Shown here piece after piece: positions 43,525 through 46,415 of a stretch of DNA of 46,415 nucleotides. Numbering within the stretch: position 1 is the first letter of the stretch; the number at the start of each line of letters is the position of its first letter. This stretch comes from Chitinophagales bacterium (GTDB lineage Bacteria; Bacteroidota; Bacteroidia; Chitinophagales; CAIOSU01): contig JBBDNB010000061.1 of NCBI GenBank assembly GCA_040877935.1, positions 1 to 46,415 on the forward strand, in the 5' to 3' direction. A model generated the notes under the pieces. That model ran no database searches. It saw only the letters and a list, made by a program, of their open reading frames with translations, and was not told where the DNA came from. The translations under genes and the position numbers were made by a program.

Positions 43525-43938
43525 CTATTTTTCAATTCTAATAAAAGCACTCAATTCCAAATCATTTACATTTTTAAAGCCGGTGTTTTTATAAAAAGCA
43601 AGGGTTTCGGGAGTATTGTCGGTTAGCAATACTTTTTGCCGAACCGATCTGAATTTCTCAAAGGTTCTGTTGATCAATTCCTTGCCAATTCCTCTCCGCT
43701 GATGACTTTTTAAAACAAGGATGTCCTGGATATAGATAATCGTGAGGCCGTCACCAATCATCCGCAGCAATCCCACTAATTTTTCATCTTCCCAGGCAGT
43801 CAATACAAACAGTGAGTTGCTGACAGCTTTTTGAAGTGTTTCCGGTGAGGAAGTATAGGCTTGCCATCCGGCATCGTTGTACAAGGCCAATAATTGATCG
43901 GACTGTATTTCATTGCCTGTTTTGTAGATAATAGACAT
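43525..43938 (-). CDS. GNAT-family N-acetyltransferase
   Basis: A 137-residue acetyltransferase. The acetyl-CoA loop is Gln-Arg-Arg-Gly-Ile-Gly-Lys at about 80-86, preceded by Ile-Gln-Asp-Ile-Leu-Val and followed by Leu-Ala-Phe-Tyr-Lys-Asn-Thr-Gly-Phe near 112-120, both hallmarks of the family. The acceptor is unknown. It is the last gene of the lemA-TPM-TPM series, 12 bp after it, on the minus strand. Confidence 0.85.
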   Translation of the reverse strand: MSIIYKTGNEIQSDQLLALYNDAGWQAYTSSPETLQKAVSNSLFVLTAWEDEKLVGLLRMIGDGLTIIYIQDILVLKSHQRRGIGKELINRTFEKFRSVRQKVLLTDNTPETLAFYKNTGFKNVNDLELSAFIRIEK

Positions 43939-43950
43939 GATCGAATAATA

Positions 43951-44700
43951 TTACCAGCGACCACCTGCACCACCACCGCCAAAAGAGCCGCCACCAAATC
44001 CGCCAAAGCCTCCTCCACCCCCGGAGGAACCTCCAAACCCGCCAACAAAACCACCACCGCCCCGATAGCCGCGACCTGAATAAGAGGCATAGCGGTTTCT
44101 TCTGAATAGAGAGGAAACACCAAATAAGACCAGAATAATAAGAATATAGTACCAGGGAATAGGCGGGCGTTTGCCTTTAATATCTTCGGCAGTAAATTTT
44201 CCTGCCACAAGCCCCATGATATAATTTATGGCCTGGTCAAAACCATTGTAGAAATCTCCGTTTTTAAAATTGGGTACAATCACAGCTTCCACTATTCTTT
44301 TGGCCAATGCATCGGGCACATACTCCTCTAATCCATAACCGGTAGCAATAAACACTTCGCGGTCTTCCTTAGATGCAAGGATCAACAAGCCATTGTCAAT
44401 GTTTTTTTGACCAATGCCCCATTTTTCGCCCAATTGAAAACTGTATTCACTGATTTCGTACCCATCTAAAGCTTGCACGGTGACAATAGTAATTTGAGTC
44501 CCGGTGCTGTCATTGTAATTGCGCAGCTTTCTTTCCAGTTGTGCAGCTTCATTTTCAGAAAGGAAATTTCCCAGGTCATTCACCAGCCGTGGAGGGCTGG
44601 GTTGATTGGGGATGTCTTGAGCAAGTGCAGTTTCAACAGGAAGGAGAAAAAGCAAAAACAGAAAAAAAGCAGTGTATTTATTTATTGTATGAAATGTCAT
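43951..44700 (-). CDS. TPM-domain membrane protein (YgcG type)
   Basis: A 249-residue protein from ATG 44700, where a signal peptide (Phe-Phe-Leu-Phe-Leu-Leu, cut near Ala-Leu-Ala-Gln) begins. Residues about 45-165 are the TPM domain (Val-Asn-Asp-Leu-Gly-Asn-Phe-Leu, then Asp-Gly-Tyr-Glu-Ile). A helix (about 172-190) is followed by a Gly-rich tail of about 50 residues, typical of YgcG-like proteins. It is thought to act in the envelope with LemA. Its start overlaps the end of the other TPM gene by 23 bp. Confidence 0.87.
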   Translation of the reverse strand: MTFHTINKYTAFFLFLLFLLPVETALAQDIPNQPSPPRLVNDLGNFLSENEAAQLERKLRNYNDSTGTQITIVTVQALDGYEISEYSFQLGEKWGIGQKNIDNGLLILASKEDREVFIATGYGLEEYVPDALAKRIVEAVIVPNFKNGDFYNGFDQAINYIMGLVAGKFTAEDIKGKRPPIPWYYILIILVLFGVSSLFRRNRYASYSGRGYRGGGGFVGGFGGSSGGGGGFGGFGGGSFGGGGAGGRW

Positions 44701-45121
44701 CAGGTAATTCGTTTTTATCATCGCCCATATCGGGAAAATCCTTTTGCAGTTCTTCGCCTGCCAGTTCTATGCCTTCACAAATGCCTTCAAGGAATTCACC
44801 GTTTTTAAATTTCTCCTGCATCAGGTCGCGCACATTTTCCCAGAAGTCTTCTGGCGAAAGTTCATTGATGCCTTTATCGCCAATAATGGCAAATTGATGG
44901 TCTTTGATGGCCAGGTAGATCAATACGCCATTGCGCAGTTCTGTTTCGTCCATTTTCAATTTATGAAACAATTGCTCTGCACGCGCTATCGCACCTTTCT
45001 TTCCACAGCGGTTTTCCAGGTGCAGTCGGACTTCGCCAGAGGTTTTTTGCTCCGCTTTGCGAATGCTTTCAATAATGGCAACTTGTTCGTCTTCGCTAAA
45101 AAAATCTTTGGCATCAGGCAT
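44678..45121 (-). CDS. TPM-domain protein, second copy
   Basis: A 147-residue soluble TPM-domain protein without signal peptide: Ser-Glu-Asp-Glu-Gln-Val-Ala-Ile-Ile, Lys-Thr-Ser-Gly-Glu-Val-Arg-Leu-His-Leu, Gly-Asp-Lys-Gly-Ile-Asn-Glu. TPM pairs next to lemA are usual in Bacteroidota. Whether it is cytosolic or exported by another route is not visible. It starts 1 bp after lemA. Confidence 0.82.
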   Translation of the reverse strand: MPDAKDFFSEDEQVAIIESIRKAEQKTSGEVRLHLENRCGKKGAIARAEQLFHKLKMDETELRNGVLIYLAIKDHQFAIIGDKGINELSPEDFWENVRDLMQEKFKNGEFLEGICEGIELAGEELQKDFPDMGDDKNELPDDISYNK

Positions 45122-45122
45122 A

Positions 45123-45701
45123 TCAGAATTCTACATTTGGCACTTCGTCTGCTCCCTGGTCTGCTTCAAAGTAGGGTTTTTTCTCAAAACCAAACCACCC
45201 GGCATATATTACATTGGGAAACTTACGTATAGTGCTGTTATATGATTGTGTTACTTCATTGAATTTTCTCCTTTCAACGGCAATGCGGTTTTCCGTCCCT
45301 TCCAGCTGTGCCTGCAATTCCAGAAAATTTTGATTGGCTTTCAACTCCGGATATCGCTCTACCACGACCATCAGGCGGCTGAGTGCGCTGCTCAATTTGC
45401 CTTGTGCCTGCTGAAACTGCTCCAGTGATTGCGGATCGTTTGGGTTGACATTCACCTGGGTAGCTTTTGAGCGGGCTTCAATGACATCCTGCAAAGTACC
45501 GCGCTCAAAATCGGCAGCACCTTTTACTGTATTTACCAGGTTGGGAATCAAGTCCGCCCGTCTTTGATAAACATTTTCCACATTGGCCCATTGGCTGCTC
45601 ACCTGTTCATCAAGGCCTACCATTTTATTGTAGCCGCAACTGCTTAAAAAGGAGGCAAAGATCAGGAGCAAAAAGATTTTACTTATTGAAGCTGTTTTCA
45701 T
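45123..45701 (-). CDS. lemA: LemA-family lipoprotein
   Basis: A 192-residue protein from ATG 45701. The signal ends with Leu-Ser-Ser-Cys19-Gly-Tyr, a lipobox, so it is likely an anchored lipoprotein in the envelope. The LemA domain follows: Asn-Lys-Met-Val-Gly-Leu-Asp-Glu, Gln-Trp-Ala-Asn-Val-Glu-Asn-Val-Tyr-Gln-Arg-Arg, and Tyr-Pro-Glu-Leu-Lys-Ala-Asn-Gln-Asn-Phe. It leads the lemA-TPM-TPM-GNAT operon on the minus strand. A 14-bp repeat tract lies 85 bp before the start. Confidence 0.9.
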   Translation of the reverse strand: MKTASISKIFLLLIFASFLSSCGYNKMVGLDEQVSSQWANVENVYQRRADLIPNLVNTVKGAADFERGTLQDVIEARSKATQVNVNPNDPQSLEQFQQAQGKLSSALSRLMVVVERYPELKANQNFLELQAQLEGTENRIAVERRKFNEVTQSYNSTIRKFPNVIYAGWFGFEKKPYFEADQGADEVPNVEF

Positions 45702-45785
45702 TTTTGGTGATTTTATTTGTTGCAAAAATAGGTTTTCTTGGGCGTTTATTAAATTTTGAATTGAGCGGAAAATCTTCTTGTAAAA

Positions 45786-45869
45786 ATGGAAAATGTATGA
45801 TGGAAAATGTGTGATGGAAACAGTATGATGGAAAAAGTATGATGGAAAATGTGTGATGGAAAATGTTAA
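45786..45869. repeat. Six-copy 14-bp tandem repeat upstream of lemA
   Basis: Six units of about 14 bp, consensus ATGGAAAATGTGTG, run head to tail. Units differ mainly at positions 8, 9 and 12. The last unit ends ATGGAAAATGTTAA. The tract sits between lemA (start 45701) and the 87-codon frame at 45897, so it could change the spacing of lemA control elements when copies are gained or lost. Confidence 0.85.
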
Positions 45870-45896
45870 ATGTGGGGTATGGCATTTAATTTCAGT

Positions 45897-46160
45897 TCAG
45901 CCTTTTGAATTCCTTCGCTTATTTGAATCAGACAAATTTCCTGCAAACCATAGATTATTGTCATTGGAAAATTTCAGGAGCTCGTTTTTCTGTTTTTCTT
46001 TAATTTTTGATTGATTATAGAAGTCCTTTTCAGCTTTAGTATTTGTTTTAAAGCTTGCTGATAAGAAATTTCGGGCTGCTGTAAGATGATCTTTTCGCCA
46101 AGTAATGCTCTTTCCTCGAAAGATAACACTAAGTTCTTCTTGTTTTTCATAACTCAACAT
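45897..46160 (-). CDS. Possible small unknown protein
   Basis: An 87-residue frame without any recognised motif: Lys-rich, with Phe-Arg-Gly-Lys-Ser-Ile-Thr-Trp-Arg-Lys-Asp-His-Leu-Thr-Ala-Ala-Arg and a basic tail. Composition is protein-like and the frame is uninterrupted, but there is no signal peptide, no clear promoter and no strong neighbour link. It could be a small nucleic-acid-binding protein or a chance frame. Confidence 0.45.
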   Translation of the reverse strand: MLSYEKQEELSVIFRGKSITWRKDHLTAARNFLSASFKTNTKAEKDFYNQSKIKEKQKNELLKFSNDNNLWFAGNLSDSNKRRNSKG

Positions 46161-46415
46161 TTGAATTGGAAAATAAACAAAATAGTAGGTAAATTCAATT
46201 TCACTTCCTTAAATGAAGCCAGAACTACCTTGTTCATTTAAATGCTTTTATTAAGATTATTTTAATACAAACTCATTTCAAAAAAATTTCAATTGTTCAT
46301 CGCAACAAGCAATTTATCCAAATTTTGTTTGCTGTAACAAACAATCATGAGCAATTGATATAATAATGCGAATCAAGGGTTAAAAAATGAGAGAAACAAA
46401 AGCTGCTGCTAATTT
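46161..46415. other. Right edge with a possible partial gene start
   Basis: A/T-rich DNA with an inverted repeat TTGTTTG (46325-46331) and CAAACAA (46338-46344), then ATG at 46387 starting Met-Arg-Glu-Thr-Lys-Ala-Ala-Ala-Asn, cut by the window end. If this is a gene, the inverted repeat would lie about 43 bp before it. Nothing more can be said. Confidence 0.3.

Noticed and set aside
45679-45885. A 68-codon minus-strand frame over the 14-bp repeats
   Set aside because: Much of it is translation of the tandem repeat (Ser-Ile-Ile-Phe-Pro-like runs), and it overlaps the start of lemA.

Overview
The window looks like the chromosome of a member of the Bacteroidota. The evidence is a gldA-gldF-gldG gliding-motility ABC operon, two secreted proteins with type IX secretion (T9SS) C-terminal domains, a TonB-dependent receptor, DUF4340, LolE-like and YfhO-like membrane proteins, heterodimeric methylmalonyl-CoA mutase, and several perfect matches to the Bacteroidota -7 promoter motif TAnnTTTG. 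I cannot place it below phylum. I see no rRNA, tRNA, CRISPR array, intact transposase or integrase.

Layout. 1-5890 is an accessory region: a secreted hypothetical protein, a decayed gene, an AbiE-type (type IV) toxin-antitoxin pair with a clear operator, a mosaic remnant, a GxxExxY-family protein, and a RibD-like deaminase fused to a RecG/AlbA-type HATPase and winged-helix region. It abuts the 3' end of a biotin-carrier gene. A roughly 103-bp direct copy of that 3' end lies at 1245-1347, and a shorter copy of its core lies at about 3155-3173, so two cargo modules are each bounded by the same 16-bp core. 5895-14033 is housekeeping: biotin carrier, M1 aminopeptidase lipoprotein, collagen-like secreted protein, MsbA-like ABC exporter, and rbfA overlapping a LolE-like permease. 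14112-20128 holds cell-surface or polysaccharide functions: YfhO-like, glycosyltransferase and flippase. 20293-27144 holds an acyl-CoA dehydrogenase, DUF3817, a haem-type TonB receptor with an unknown neighbour, and a polytopic membrane protein.

27289-32480 is a tandem pair of T9SS-exported metallophosphoesterases followed by a tiny lipoprotein. 32615-36794 is gldA-gldF-gldG-DUF4340. 36948-38106 is a second tiny lipoprotein and a MauE/DoxX-thioredoxin-like membrane protein. 38103-42930 is mutA-mutB-(toxin-antitoxin)-meaB on the minus strand, a propionate/succinate interconversion operon with a RelE/ParE-type module wedged between mutB and meaB. 43525-45701 is lemA-TPM-TPM-GNAT.

How they fit together. 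The biotin carrier and the mutAB-meaB operon would serve acyl-CoA carboxylation and methylmalonyl-CoA metabolism. GldAFG and T9SS cargo fit gliding or surface secretion. The 3' end of the biotin-carrier gene seems to be an integration hot spot that has collected defence-like cargo, and the deaminase-HATPase module is the best candidate for an undescribed system. Three dispersed hairpins built on GTCAGAC half-sites, plus several perfect palindromes, lie in the intergenic spaces.
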